Positions 1-9,397 of a stretch of DNA of 64,000 nucleotides are shown here, piece by piece. How positions within the stretch are numbered: the first letter of the stretch is position 1; each line of letters begins with the position of its first letter. This DNA is from an uncultured Prevotella sp. (lineage in GTDB: Bacteria > Bacteroidota > Bacteroidia > Bacteroidales > Bacteroidaceae), in contig CAMJDL010000001.1 of NCBI GenBank assembly GCA_946404405.1, positions 98,199 to 162,198 of the forward strand, read 5' to 3'. The translations under genes were made by a program, and so were the position numbers. A model generated the notes under the pieces. It ran no database searches. It worked only from the letters and a program-made list of their open reading frames with translations, and had not been told where the DNA came from.

Positions 1-900
1 AGCAGTATGGTGTTGGGTACGGCTAACGGAACGCTCACACTGAGGAGCGGCCAGATGCTAAAAAGCACATTTCAGCCACCAATCGTATTCGACTGTGAAA
101 AAGAAGTTCACCTGTCATCTGACGAACGCGACTTTACAATCCGCTTTGCTGCACTCGACTATAACAAAAACGAGGAAATCATCTATGCCTATCGCATGGA
201 GGGTATCGATAGTGAGTGGCGCTATACACGTCAGAACGAGTTGAACTATGCCAGTCTGGCACCTGGTACATATATCCTTCACATCAAGTCGACCAATGGC
301 GACGGTGTGTGGACAGATAATGAGACGACCATCACCCTGCACCGTGCCGCCAGTTTCCATGAGACGCCATGGGCATGGATGCTGTATGGCGGACTTGCAG
401 CCCTGCTACTAATAATAGTAGTATCTACTGTCCGCTATATTCGAATGCTGAAACGCGAGTTGAAAGATGTCCAGCTGACCAGCAAGGAACAAATTGAGGT
501 ATTGGGAGCACGACTGAAAGAGCTGTTGCCTATCACCGAAAATGTTAAGGAGATTCATGAGGAAGCAGCCGAACAACTTACTGCCGACGACCGCCAGTTT
601 GCCGAACGACTCAAGAAGTTTGTAGAGGGCAATCTTAATAATGCCGATCTCTCGGTTCAAGACATGGCCAGTGAGATGAATGTGAGCCGCACGGTGCTTT
701 TCGTCCGTATGAAGCGTATCTTCGACAGCTCCCCCCATAACTATCTGCTGAATACCCGCATCACATTCGCCAAGAAGCTTCTTCTGGAACCAAGCGCACG
801 TGTTTCAGATGTCGCTTATCGCTGCGGATTCTCCGACCCGAAGTATTTCAGCCGTTGCTTCAAAAAACTAACAGGTAGTCTGCCCAAGGACTATGCATAA
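1..900 (+). CDS. Membrane-bound AraC-type regulator, 3' part (5' end outside window)
   Basis: The frame is open from base 1, so the ATG at 7 is probably internal and the gene starts upstream of the window. The visible part has a Y_Y_Y-type beta-sandwich (about residues 35-110), one transmembrane helix (about 122-145), a coiled linker, and a C-terminal AraC-type helix-turn-helix (about 205-297, with the motif YRCGFSDPKYFSRCFKK). No histidine kinase or receiver domain lies between membrane and DNA-binding domain, unlike classical hybrid two-component regulators. The 802-aa protein at 23010-25418 has the same layout and suggests an N-terminal periplasmic sensor propeller is missing here. It converges on the GH95/CE8 pair and is the natural candidate to control it, but that is inference. 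Confidence 0.88.
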   Translation, partial: SSMVLGTANGTLTLRSGQMLKSTFQPPIVFDCEKEVHLSSDERDFTIRFAALDYNKNEEIIYAYRMEGIDSEWRYTRQNELNYASLAPGTYILHIKSTNGDGVWTDNETTITLHRAASFHETPWAWMLYGGLAALLLIIVVSTVRYIRMLKRELKDVQLTSKEQIEVLGARLKELLPITENVKEIHEEAAEQLTADDRQFAERLKKFVEGNLNNADLSVQDMASEMNVSRTVLFVRMKRIFDSSPHNYLLNTRITFAKKLLLEPSARVSDVAYRCGFSDPKYFSRCFKKLTGSLPKDYA

Positions 901-918
901 AGATGTCGTCTAAATAGC

Positions 919-946
919 AAAAAAGAGGGTTGTCACCCTCTTTTTT
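919..946. terminator. Bidirectional intrinsic terminator
   Basis: A perfect 12-bp stem (AAAAAAGAGGGT/ACCCTCTTTTTT) with a 4-nt loop lies between two convergent genes. It gives a T tract on either strand, so it should end both the regulator (plus) and the CE8 gene (minus). Confidence 0.9.
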
Positions 947-984
947 GTTGTTATCCAAATTTTATCAATCTATTTTACTACTAA

Positions 985-3900
985 CTAATTATTTACGATT
1001 TTCTTGGAAATAACTCGGCCATCTACAGTTTGCATACTTACAATATTCAGCCCTTTTGTCGGTGTTTGGAGCCTGATGCCCTGCATATTATAGATGGCAG
1101 TTGCCGATTCTTTACTCTTTACTCTGTATTCTTCATTTATCCCCGTCGTTGTGCTGACAGTTGAGGGCTGGCTCAGGCTGCCATATTCGTTGACAGCCTT
1201 GACGGTGTACTGAGCACTCTTACCATCAGTAGTGAACGAGTTCTCCTTTGTGAAGCCTACGACCTGATTATTCTCATCGATGATGATGTAGCAGATGGCA
1301 TAGTCGGAAGCGGTCCATGAGAGCGTGCGGTCGACCTCACTGTATTTCAAGTTGGCAGGAGCATCAACAGGCTCGAAGAACTTGCGGGGATTCCAGTCGT
1401 CATTACCAGAGGTGACGGCCTCGTAAGTGTAGCGGGCAGCCTCTTCGGCACTGAGCACGGCCTGACGGGTTACGGGACTCGTCTCACCGGCAGCCAGTTT
1501 GTCTTCATCAACCTTATAGGTGGTGCGGCGATTGTTCAGGTCAACGGGATTGCCGTCGGCATCCATTGTATTGTATTCGGCAAAGAGTTTTGGTGCGATA
1601 TGCCACTCGCTCCATCCCTCGGCAGCCAGCGTGGTCTTTAGCGTGGTATTGATCCACACGGCCTGCGGCTGGTTCTGCCAGGCACGCCCCAGTTTGTTGC
1701 TACCACCCTTGCCCTCAATGGTATTGTTGACCATGACATAGCCCCACGGTGTGCCTGCAGGATGGCTGGGCGCCACGATGACGCTACCCTCGCGGGCCAG
1801 ACGGAAGGTTGAGTTCTCGATGTAGTTGTTGCCGGCGCCGTAGTAGAAGTCGACAGCACCCTCGATGAGACAGTTGTTGACATACTGGCGGACGGTTGTA
1901 CTGCGTACATCGGTGTACCAAGTATCCTGATAGGAGCGGAATTGGCAGTTATAGAAAGCCTGGCGGTCGTTGCGGCTGCTCATGGCCAGTCCCATCGGGC
2001 CTGCCTGACGCTCCACGCCATAGCTATCGATATAGGAAATGTTCTCGGTATAGAAGTCGGCACTATTCACCTGGACCACGCCCTGCTTGCCGTAGGTTTT
2101 CGACTGGGGGTTGTTGGTAGAGTATTCCCAGCCGATGTCCGACGAACTGCCGTTGTTGATCCAATAGCTGATGATCGTCTTCTCTTTGTCCTGACCGATG
2201 AGGTGGATAAAAGGTTTGTTTTCAGGGATGGTTACCAGTTCCTCGTACTGACCATTCTTGACGAAGATGAGCCAAGGAACGATACGGTTCGTGGGAGCCT
2301 TGTCGATAGCCTCTTGTACGGTCTTATAGTCGCCACTGCCGTCCTGGGCCACCACAGCGTCAAACAGCTTGGCGGCAGGTGTGGGGCGTTCCATGACGGT
2401 AAAGGTAATGTTGTGGGCAGGGAAGGCGTTGCCGCTGAGGTCGGTGATGGCATTATCGCCGATGCTGAGTGTATATTGCTGACCGTACTGTAGTCCGTGG
2501 TAGGCGTAGGTGACGCTCTTGCTACCAAAGGATCCAGTGAGTGTCTCGCCGTTGAGAACGACGCTGCCTGTACCGGCCTTTACACGCTCATTGAAGCTGA
2601 GCACGATGTTGCCGTGTGCCGAGGCACCTATGCTGCCATCAGCGGGTGAACTGCTGACAAGCTGCGGAGCGTCCTTATCGTCTACAGCATTCTGGTCGGC
2701 CAGAACGATGACGTCGGCCAAATAGAAACCTTCCGTACCCGAGTGGTTGCCACCATCGAAGAAGTCACTGGTCTCGTCCTCTATCCAGCGGATATACACC
2801 ATGCCGTCGATGTCCTTCGTATTGAGTTCATAGTCGAAGTCAACCCAGTCGCTGTTGGGATTCTCCGTCAAGGTCAACGTCTTAATGGTCTCGAAACCCT
2901 CGGTAGCACTGGTGGTCGAGAGTTGCATCAACTGACGTTGGCGCACGCAGCTATTATTAGCAGCCACCAGACTATGAATCCTAATCTTGTCGTAGTCTTT
3001 CACGCTGAACGAGGCCACAAAGGCACGGGGTATCTGTTCCGACTTGCTCCAGTCGGTGTAGCGGCGGGCAGCCCATAGCTCCCTGCTGCCAAACGAGGCC
3101 TTGCCACCGCCCCAGTTGGTACTGGCGCAGTTGGGACCCTGATAGAACTGCATCACACCCGTATTGTCGGTGGCGAAGGCATAGTCGGCCTGTCGGTTGC
3201 CACGTGCCGAGTTCTTGTCGTTATTGAAGTCCCAAGCCACGATGAAGGGAATCACGTCAAATGAAGCCGTCACCTCCATGTTATCGTTGACGGTGACGAC
3301 ACGGCTCAGCTCAGCGCTGTTGTCCTCCCAAGTTAGGAAGTTGGTCACCATATTAGGTACCACGGTCAGCGTCACCTCCGTACCAGCATCGTACTTGCCG
3401 TTGATAGGTTCGGGCGACAATGTGATCTCACCCCACTTACTACCGTCGCCAGCCTTGTTGACTGTCAGTGTATAAGTTTCTACGGTGCTGAAGACAGCGG
3501 TAACTGTTGTGTTGGCGGTGATGGTAGCGGTATAAGTGGGTGTGGTGGCCAATGTCTTACCGCCAGCATCCTGCCATTCCTTGACCTTATAGCCCGACAT
3601 GCCCTGGGTGCTGAAGTTCACCTCTGTGCCACTAACGACAGCATCGCCTACGGGCGACATCATTATGTAGCCGGCATCCGATGGTGTGGCTGTGGTGGTG
3701 AGCGTATAGACAGCATCGCTGCCCAGTGTCTCGCCAGTCACCTTGAAACTATTCAGGTACATGTCGCCCGTAGCGCCTGCATCATAGCCGATGACGGCAC
3801 GTACTCGGACAGACGGCTGATTGTCGACAGCCAGAGCAGCCTTCGTCTCGTTGAAGTTGCTCCAACTGCTGCCCGTACTGTTCAGTGTGCTGGAGGGCAT

Positions 3901-4407
3901 CCATGTGGTGCCCCCATCGGTAGACACCAACACATAGACCGGAAGTGTCCGGCTGTTATTGCCCGACATGCGGCATGAGAACTGTAGATTCTTGTAACCC
4001 GCAGCCGACAGCTCCACCTCAGCATAGTTGTAGTGCTGGGCGGCATAGGTCAGGTTACTGATAACCTGTGGCGAAGCGGTGTACATGCGCAGCGCACCAT
4101 TGTTATAGTTAGAGATGTACCACTTTTTATTGCCGTCAGAAGAGAAAATGGTCAGCGTACCTGTCGTGACCGTTCCTGACGTGGGATAGAAGAAGGGCTG
4201 CTGAGCCGAGAAGCTGTATTCCATGTTTTGCTTGGCTTCTGCCGATGCCGTGTAGTACGTCTTGTTGCCGTCAGCCGATGTCTGGGTGTACTTCATATCG
4301 TTTGTAAAGTCCCAGGCGGCCAGCGTTATGGGTTCGGCCTGTGCCGTCTGAAGGCTGCCTGCCACAGCGAGGGCAGCCATGATGGTTTTGAATAATCCTT
4401 GTTTCAT
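985..4407 (-). CDS. Secreted multidomain pectin methylesterase (CE8)
   Basis: Predicted pectin methylesterase that removes methyl esters from homogalacturonan outside the cell. I place the start at the internal Met at 4407, which begins a clear signal peptide (MKQGLFKTIMAALAVAG...). The track's start at 4497 forms an ATGA overlap with the upstream stop but would put about 30 non-signal residues first. From the chosen start (1,140 aa) the order is: WDF-type jelly roll, two InlB-like bacterial repeats, a second jelly roll, a Big_5-like domain, CE8 beta-helix, an Fn3-like domain and a degenerate secretion tail. CE8 active-site motifs are present: QAGPMGLA, YQDTW, VDFYYG and LGRAW. It lies 86 bp downstream of GH95 and is probably co-transcribed, with a hairpin element between them. 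Confidence 0.9.
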   Translation of the reverse strand: MKQGLFKTIMAALAVAGSLQTAQAEPITLAAWDFTNDMKYTQTSADGNKTYYTASAEAKQNMEYSFSAQQPFFYPTSGTVTTGTLTIFSSDGNKKWYISNYNNGALRMYTASPQVISNLTYAAQHYNYAEVELSAAGYKNLQFSCRMSGNNSRTLPVYVLVSTDGGTTWMPSSTLNSTGSSWSNFNETKAALAVDNQPSVRVRAVIGYDAGATGDMYLNSFKVTGETLGSDAVYTLTTTATPSDAGYIMMSPVGDAVVSGTEVNFSTQGMSGYKVKEWQDAGGKTLATTPTYTATITANTTVTAVFSTVETYTLTVNKAGDGSKWGEITLSPEPINGKYDAGTEVTLTVVPNMVTNFLTWEDNSAELSRVVTVNDNMEVTASFDVIPFIVAWDFNNDKNSARGNRQADYAFATDNTGVMQFYQGPNCASTNWGGGKASFGSRELWAARRYTDWSKSEQIPRAFVASFSVKDYDKIRIHSLVAANNSCVRQRQLMQLSTTSATEGFETIKTLTLTENPNSDWVDFDYELNTKDIDGMVYIRWIEDETSDFFDGGNHSGTEGFYLADVIVLADQNAVDDKDAPQLVSSSPADGSIGASAHGNIVLSFNERVKAGTGSVVLNGETLTGSFGSKSVTYAYHGLQYGQQYTLSIGDNAITDLSGNAFPAHNITFTVMERPTPAAKLFDAVVAQDGSGDYKTVQEAIDKAPTNRIVPWLIFVKNGQYEELVTIPENKPFIHLIGQDKEKTIISYWINNGSSSDIGWEYSTNNPQSKTYGKQGVVQVNSADFYTENISYIDSYGVERQAGPMGLAMSSRNDRQAFYNCQFRSYQDTWYTDVRSTTVRQYVNNCLIEGAVDFYYGAGNNYIENSTFRLAREGSVIVAPSHPAGTPWGYVMVNNTIEGKGGSNKLGRAWQNQPQAVWINTTLKTTLAAEGWSEWHIAPKLFAEYNTMDADGNPVDLNNRRTTYKVDEDKLAAGETSPVTRQAVLSAEEAARYTYEAVTSGNDDWNPRKFFEPVDAPANLKYSEVDRTLSWTASDYAICYIIIDENNQVVGFTKENSFTTDGKSAQYTVKAVNEYGSLSQPSTVSTTTGINEEYRVKSKESATAIYNMQGIRLQTPTKGLNIVSMQTVDGRVISKKIVNN

Positions 4408-4436
4408 CGTTTCTAAGTTTATTTTCTGATAAATTT

Positions 4437-4483
4437 GAGCTTTGCTCGAGCTCGTTCCCGTTCGGAAGAACTCGAGCAAGCTC
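4437..4483. repeat. Long imperfect inverted repeat between GH95 and CE8 genes
   Basis: GAGCTTTGCTCGAG (4437-4450) pairs with CTCGAGCAAGCTC (4471-4483), and the stem continues imperfectly inward around a small loop. There is no following T run, so it looks more like an RNA-stability or processing element, or an inserted palindromic repeat, than a terminator. Confidence 0.75.
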
Positions 4484-4493
4484 AGTTCTTCTC

Positions 4494-7400
4494 TCATTTA
4501 ATCACGACCTTCTGTCTGTTGACGATGACCAGTCCACGGTAGTTGTCGCTGACTTGTCGGCCATCCAAGGTATATGCTATCTGTGAACTGGTAAACTGCT
4601 GGTCGGGCTGTTGGATGGTGATGATGGCAGAAGTCTCATCGCGGTCTATGAGTTCTATCTCTTGACCTGCCGTAGTGGGAATATCATAAAGATAGGTAGT
4701 GGATAAAGTGGTGGCAGGAATCTTCGAGGGATTGGCCACAATAGGATCGGGCATCACGTAGGGCTGCATCAGTGCGTTGCTGTTGTTGCCAGTGGCATCG
4801 GTAAGGGCTGCACCGTCGGCATGTTTTAGCGGGGTATTGCTACGCAGGCGCAGATTGCCACCGATGGTCGACTTTACTTTCAGCGATACCACTTTGCCGT
4901 TTTTCCAGACAAGGTCGGTCACCTCGAAGCCTCCACGGGCACGAAGACCTTTCACCTTGCCATCAGCCCAGATGCCGGGTAGGGCGGGTAGGACGTGCAC
5001 GAAACCGGCATGACTCTGCAACAGCATCTCGGCGATTCCGGCACAGCAGCCGAAGTTACCGTCAATCTGGAACGGAGCATGGGCATCGAACATATTGGCG
5101 TAGGTGCCGCCGTCGGCATCGTTCATGGTGGCATTTGGGTCCATCAGACGCAGTTGGTTCTTGATGATCGTAAGCGCATGGTCGCCATCAAGCATACGAG
5201 CCCACTGACATACCTTCCAACCCATTGACCAGCCACGGGCAGCATCGCCACGGCCTACGAGCGATTTGTGTACGGCCTGATAGACGGTGGGGTTGACGTA
5301 TGGCGATACCTGGTTGCCTGGATAGGCTCCCCAGAGGTGTGACAGGTGACGATGTGAGTTGTTCTCCTTGTCCCAGTCTTCCTGCCACTCCTGTATCTGG
5401 CCGTACTTGCCAATCTTGTAGGGAGTGAGCTGAGCCTTCAAGGCATCCAAATCATTGGCAAAGTCTGCATCAGTTTCGAGAATACGTGCAGCTTCAGCCG
5501 TATTCTTCAGCACGTCATAGACCATCTGGTTATCCATAGCTACACCACCGAAGAGGGCACAGTTCTGGTTCTTGCCGTTATCATCGGTATAGGAGCCGAT
5601 ACCAGGATGGTTCTCAGGAGAGTTGGAAGGACACACTACCATGTAGCCCGTATTCGGGTCCTTCACCAGGAAATCTTGGAAAAACTGGGCGCAGCCTTTC
5701 AGTACGGGGTAGATATCGGCCAGATACTGGCGGTTGCCGCTGAACAGGTATTTCTCCCAAAGGTGTGAGCAGAACCATGCATTACACGTAGGCCATACAC
5801 CTACGGAACCGTTATCTACGGCACCAGTAGTACGCCAAAGGTCGGTGTTGTGGTGCAGTGTCCAGCCACGGGCACCATACATCTTCTCAGCTGTCTCAGC
5901 ACCTGTTACACTGACATCCTTTACCATCTGGACAAACGGGTCGTGACATTCTTCGAGGTTCGTTACTTCTGCAGGCCAATAGTTCATCTCAACATTGATG
6001 TTCGACGTGTACTTGGAGTCCCACGCCGGATACTGGCGAGCATTGGGGTTCCAGATACCCTGCAAATTGGCAGGCTGTGTTCCTGGTTGGCTCGACGAGA
6101 TGAGCAGGTAGCGACCAAACTGGAAATAGTTGGCAATGAGACCAGGGTCGTTGCCGCCGACGGAACGGAACTCTTTTATACGCGTCTCCGTGTCCTTTTG
6201 CTCCCGTTCGCTGTTCGTACCAAGTTCGAGGCTGACACGATTGAACTGCTCCTGGTATTTCGCAGTGTGTTCGGCGAGCGTAGTGGCATAATCCTTCTGC
6301 TTGTCAAGATAGGTGGTCATATATCCCAATGCCTTGGCCTCGGCATTGGCACTGATGTCGTCGTAGTTGACAAAGTTGGTGGCCGACGAGATAATGATGG
6401 TGGCCACCGTGGCATCGCTGACCTCAATAGTGGGAGTCTGCATGTTTCCTGCCACGATGCCCCATGTCTGTACATTCTGCTTTGTGGTATTAGTCTGCGT
6501 ACCACCCTCGTTCATCACCTTGATGAATGTATAGCACTGCAGCTTGTTGGCGACGTTCTCCGACTGGTCGCGGGCAGGGATGAGTGAGGCTTCAATCATG
6601 CCGTCAGCCGTTATCTTGTTGATGCCCAGTTTCTCCATATTCGTCTTCGCAGGAGCGGCAAAGCAGACGTTGAAGTTCAGCTTACCTGGCTCTGAGGCCT
6701 CAATGCGCATTACGGTGACATTGTCCTCGAAGGATGTAAAGACGGTGCGGGTATAGGTAACACCATCCACAACATAGGTGGTCATGGCGGTGGCATTGTT
6801 CATATCGAGTGAGCGGACGTAACCCTGAGCATCGTTGGCACCAGTGGTTTGGCCTGCTTCCTCATCGTCATAGCGGTGGCCGGGGAAGCCCACCAGCACA
6901 CAACCAGCAGCCTGATACTGGGCTCCGTGAGAAGTTTGCGACATCCAGTTAGGAATGGCCAGTTTCTGTGCTGCGGCATAGTCCTTGTTAAAGATATACT
7001 GCTGCACCTGCTGGAGCACCGACTTTGCGTTGGCGTTATAGTTGCGGTTGGGCGACTGTCCCCAAAAAGTATCCTCATTCAATTGTAGCGTGTCCTTGGC
7101 TACACCTCCGCTGACCATAACACCTAAGCGTCCGTTACCTAATGGTAGTGCCTCTTCCCAGTAGGTGGCAGGGCGGTGGTACCATAGGCGGTTATGACTG
7201 TCGAGAACAGGCGGTGGAACAGGACGTGTATCGCCAGTGGTAAATGTGATGCTAATAGTTTCTGTATATACGTTACCTGCCAAATCGGTCAATACATTGG
7301 CGGGCAATGTTAGGGTGTACGAGGTGGTGAGGTCAAGGTCAGCGTATGTAAACGACACCTTATTTATATTAATGACGGGTGCAATAGTCTGACCAGTACC

Positions 7401-8231
7401 CGTGGCGTTATTCGTTAGTGTGGCCGTTGTACCATCTTTAACCTTGACGCCTTCATTAAACAACATGATGATCTTACCCGACGGCAGCACGCCCATAGCA
7501 CCATTTTGAGGCGTGATACTCTCAAGCTTCGGCGCCTGCGTGTCTTCGGCCAGGATATTCAGGTATTTTAGGTTGTAGTTGCTGGTCTTTGTGGCACTTT
7601 GTATGAGCATGCGCACAATGAGCAGATCCTTATCGTCAGCCTGCAGGTCGTAGTTGGCATCGACCCAAGTGTTCCAGTGAGCACCAGCAGTGTAGTCGTT
7701 GAGCACCGTCCATGTCTGGCCACCATCAACAGAATATACCACACCGAATTTTGTTGCCGAACTGGAGCCATCGCCAATGGCGAAGTTCAGCTTCAGGTTG
7801 CTCAGCGATGTCGTTGGCATCGATACTTCAAAATACTGGTCGTGCTTCGAACCGTCAGTATAGTCGGCCTTGGCTGTAAACTTGTCGATGGAGGCAGTGT
7901 TTAGGCGCAGGTGATAGTTAGGAGCCGAACCACTGGTACATACCTGCCACTTGCCGTCGCTGGTGTGGACTGTCACCTTGCATTGTTCAGGTACCAATGC
8001 ACACTCGTTGGGCAGGAAATAGGGTTGCGTGGTCTTCCATGCCGTATTGGCTATGGCCGACCATCCAAGGTTGTTTGGTGTGTACGTCACCGTTGTGCCT
8101 TGTTTCTCGGCATCATAGCCGGTAGTAAATTCCCACTTGGCTACTGCCGTCTGACTGGCCATAGCCGTTTGCGAAAAAAGGAGTAGCATCAGTAGCATGC
8201 TCCATCCAAAAGTCTTTTTACTTGTTTTCAT
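4494..8231 (-). CDS. Secreted GH95 glycosidase (alpha-L-fucosidase / alpha-L-galactosidase)
   Basis: Retaining of all known GH95 catalytic positions supports an active inverting enzyme on alpha-L-fucosyl or alpha-L-galactosyl residues. It has a signal peptide (1-26), a WDF-type jelly roll (about 30-230), a Big_5-like domain (about 232-333), then the GH95 module from about 347 ([21 protein letters not shown]). The catalytic motifs are [11 protein letters not shown] (about 742-752; the Asn-x-Asn pair), NSPENHPG (general acid Glu about 873) and FQIDGNFG (Asp about 1057). The C-terminus (YTLDGRQV...[14 protein letters not shown]) is a type IX secretion-like tail. It shares its N-terminal module with the downstream CE8 protein despite an unrelated catalytic domain. 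Which sugar it removes cannot be read from sequence; a pectin side chain is likely from context. Confidence 0.93.
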   Translation of the reverse strand: MKTSKKTFGWSMLLMLLLFSQTAMASQTAVAKWEFTTGYDAEKQGTTVTYTPNNLGWSAIANTAWKTTQPYFLPNECALVPEQCKVTVHTSDGKWQVCTSGSAPNYHLRLNTASIDKFTAKADYTDGSKHDQYFEVSMPTTSLSNLKLNFAIGDGSSSATKFGVVYSVDGGQTWTVLNDYTAGAHWNTWVDANYDLQADDKDLLIVRMLIQSATKTSNYNLKYLNILAEDTQAPKLESITPQNGAMGVLPSGKIIMLFNEGVKVKDGTTATLTNNATGTGQTIAPVININKVSFTYADLDLTTSYTLTLPANVLTDLAGNVYTETISITFTTGDTRPVPPPVLDSHNRLWYHRPATYWEEALPLGNGRLGVMVSGGVAKDTLQLNEDTFWGQSPNRNYNANAKSVLQQVQQYIFNKDYAAAQKLAIPNWMSQTSHGAQYQAAGCVLVGFPGHRYDDEEAGQTTGANDAQGYVRSLDMNNATAMTTYVVDGVTYTRTVFTSFEDNVTVMRIEASEPGKLNFNVCFAAPAKTNMEKLGINKITADGMIEASLIPARDQSENVANKLQCYTFIKVMNEGGTQTNTTKQNVQTWGIVAGNMQTPTIEVSDATVATIIISSATNFVNYDDISANAEAKALGYMTTYLDKQKDYATTLAEHTAKYQEQFNRVSLELGTNSEREQKDTETRIKEFRSVGGNDPGLIANYFQFGRYLLISSSQPGTQPANLQGIWNPNARQYPAWDSKYTSNINVEMNYWPAEVTNLEECHDPFVQMVKDVSVTGAETAEKMYGARGWTLHHNTDLWRTTGAVDNGSVGVWPTCNAWFCSHLWEKYLFSGNRQYLADIYPVLKGCAQFFQDFLVKDPNTGYMVVCPSNSPENHPGIGSYTDDNGKNQNCALFGGVAMDNQMVYDVLKNTAEAARILETDADFANDLDALKAQLTPYKIGKYGQIQEWQEDWDKENNSHRHLSHLWGAYPGNQVSPYVNPTVYQAVHKSLVGRGDAARGWSMGWKVCQWARMLDGDHALTIIKNQLRLMDPNATMNDADGGTYANMFDAHAPFQIDGNFGCCAGIAEMLLQSHAGFVHVLPALPGIWADGKVKGLRARGGFEVTDLVWKNGKVVSLKVKSTIGGNLRLRSNTPLKHADGAALTDATGNNSNALMQPYVMPDPIVANPSKIPATTLSTTYLYDIPTTAGQEIELIDRDETSAIITIQQPDQQFTSSQIAYTLDGRQVSDNYRGLVIVNRQKVVIK

Positions 8232-8261
8232 CTATCGTTTGTTAGTTCGTTATTTTTGCCG

Positions 8262-8357
8262 CAAAAGTATAAAGAACTAAAATTTATAAGGTGGACATTT
8301 GCACCAGAAAGGATAAAAAAGTCTGTCTATAGGCAGTTTAGTACGAAAATCCACCTT
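8262..8357 (-). promoter_or_regulatory. Promoter of GH95/CE8 operon with 21-bp phased elements
   Basis: On the minus strand TACTTTTG (8269-8262) matches the Bacteroidetes -7 box TAnnTTTG, 31 bp before the ATG. Upstream, plus-strand GG dinucleotides start elements at 8290, 8311 and 8332, exactly 21 bp apart. AAGGTGGA (8288-8295) and TCCACCTT (8350-8357) form an 8-bp inverted repeat. No good -33 box is seen, which would fit activator dependence. Confidence 0.55.
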
Positions 8358-8466
8358 GTCAGGATGATTTTCATACCCCAAGAACTTTATATGATGACAT
8401 AGTACCTAAATTATTATTTACCTAATAACTACACACAAAAAAAGAAAAAAAGTATCTTAATATTTT

Positions 8467-8494
8467 TTTGTTCCATAAAAAAGTATTACCTTTG
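8467..8494 (+). promoter_or_regulatory. Promoter of the DUF3791-like gene
   Basis: TACCTTTG (8487-8494) matches TAnnTTTG, with TTTG at 8467-8470 as a possible -33 element (16-bp gap, shorter than the 19-20 bp seen elsewhere in the window). The leader to the ATG is about 55 nt. Confidence 0.55.
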
Positions 8495-8557
8495 TATCGC
8501 AAGAAGCTACTTGAAATTCGAAAAATCAAGCATCATCAACACTAAGGAGGAATAGAC

Positions 8558-8758
8558 ATGCGGGATAATGTACTTTGGCGCAAACAAAGCCACATCATCA
8601 TGATGTTGGCTGATACGCTCAACATTGATGCAGAGCGGGCGTTGGACTTGTACTATTCTACCCAGACAGCACACCGACTGTCAGATGCCCGCTATGGTCT
8701 TCAGTTGATGAGCGACCAATATCTTTTAGATGACATCTTAAAAGAAATACGAAGGTAA
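8558..8758 (+). CDS. Small DUF3791-like protein, orphan
   Basis: A 66-aa protein with no signal peptide or membrane segment. The C-terminal half (YGLQLMSDQYLLDDILKEI) resembles DUF3791 proteins as I remember them; those are often paired with a DUF3990 (ADP-ribosyltransferase-like) gene in Bacteroidetes. No such partner follows: the next 640 bases hold only repeats and a small RNA candidate. The start is well supported by an unusually good Shine-Dalgarno sequence (AAGGAGG, 8544-8550), 7 nt before the ATG, which is uncommon in this phylum, and by an upstream promoter. The function is unknown; it could be a remnant of a toxin-antitoxin-like unit. Confidence 0.7.
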   Translation: MRDNVLWRKQSHIIMMLADTLNIDAERALDLYYSTQTAHRLSDARYGLQLMSDQYLLDDILKEIRR

Positions 8759-8858
8759 GCCTCTCCTATTTTCTCCCATTCTGCTGAATTCTGTACCTTG
8801 TAGAACGGATGGTCTTTTCCAAGAAATTGGTTCCGGTTCCGATTATCTATTTATTTTT

Positions 8859-8927
8859 TACACAGTAGGGTCGGTTCCGCTGTGTAATTCGCTTAGTACA
8901 CAGTAGGGTCGGTTCCGCTGTGTAATT
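8859..8927. repeat. Two tandem 31-bp stem-loop repeats
   Basis: The unit TACACAGTAGGGTCGGTTCC... is present twice without a mismatch over 31 bp (8859-8889, 8897-8927; period 38). Each copy can fold with a TACACAG/CTGTGTA stem. Related GGTTCCGGTTCC text occurs nearby at about 8829 and 9127. Confidence 0.85.
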
Positions 8928-8950
8928 TTTCAAGAAAGCATATGAACGAT

Positions 8951-9078
8951 AAAAAACCACCCCTTATGGGATGGCTTTTAAAATGGAGTAGTGTCGGTGA
9001 TGTCTTGCTCCGAAGCGGTGTCAATTAAGTCCTGCCTCTCGCGGGATTCTGCCCGGATAGCCAAAACAGATGTTCTGA
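8951..9078 (-). ncRNA. Candidate small RNA (about 130 nt)
   Basis: On the minus strand a near-consensus promoter (feature 9084-9115) is followed by about 130 nt without a credible ORF, ending in a hairpin plus T tract (AAAAGCCATCCC ... GGGTGGTTTTTT, 8979-8951, two mismatches in the stem). Inside it CGGG/CCCG and GC-TTCG-GAGC hairpins are possible. A promoter-to-terminator unit without a gene is how conserved Bacteroidales small RNAs were described. I could not match it to a named family. The terminator hairpin may also serve the plus-strand gene at 8558-8758. Confidence 0.5.
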
Positions 9079-9083
9079 CGGTG

Positions 9084-9115
9084 CAAAGATAGGAATAAAT
9101 TCCGAAAGTTCCAAA
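9084..9115 (-). promoter_or_regulatory. Promoter of the minus-strand small RNA candidate
   Basis: TTTG (9115-9112), a 20-bp gap, then TATCTTTG (9091-9084) match TTTG-N19/20-TAnnTTTG on the minus strand. The nearest minus-strand protein gene downstream starts at 8231, beyond a terminator. Confidence 0.6.
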
Positions 9116-9360
9116 TATTTAACCAACTTTTTTAGAAAATGGTTCCGGTTCCTATTTTCTATAGTAACTTCGAAAATTATTTATTTCAATTTTAAGTATA
9201 ATCATAGGATGTAGTTCTCATTGATATAGTTAAACACTGTCATATAGACTTTTTTCTGGTCGCTCTCATCGATAGATGTATTTGTATCATATTCTTCGAA
9301 ATAACGGGTACATGGTATAATTTGGGCCAAATCGAACATCGATTCTTTTCGAAAAGTCAC

Positions 9361-9368
9361 TACCTTTG
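9361..9368 (+). promoter_or_regulatory. -7 box of the fimbrial operon
   Basis: TACCTTTG matches TAnnTTTG and lies 29 bp upstream of the AraC-family ATG at 9398. No clear -33 box is seen. Confidence 0.6.
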
Positions 9369-9397
9369 CACGCAAAAAGTAAAATAACGGAGAGAAA

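Noticed and set aside
8859-8927. Possible CRISPR array
   Set aside because: Only two repeat units with a 7-bp spacer and no cas genes.
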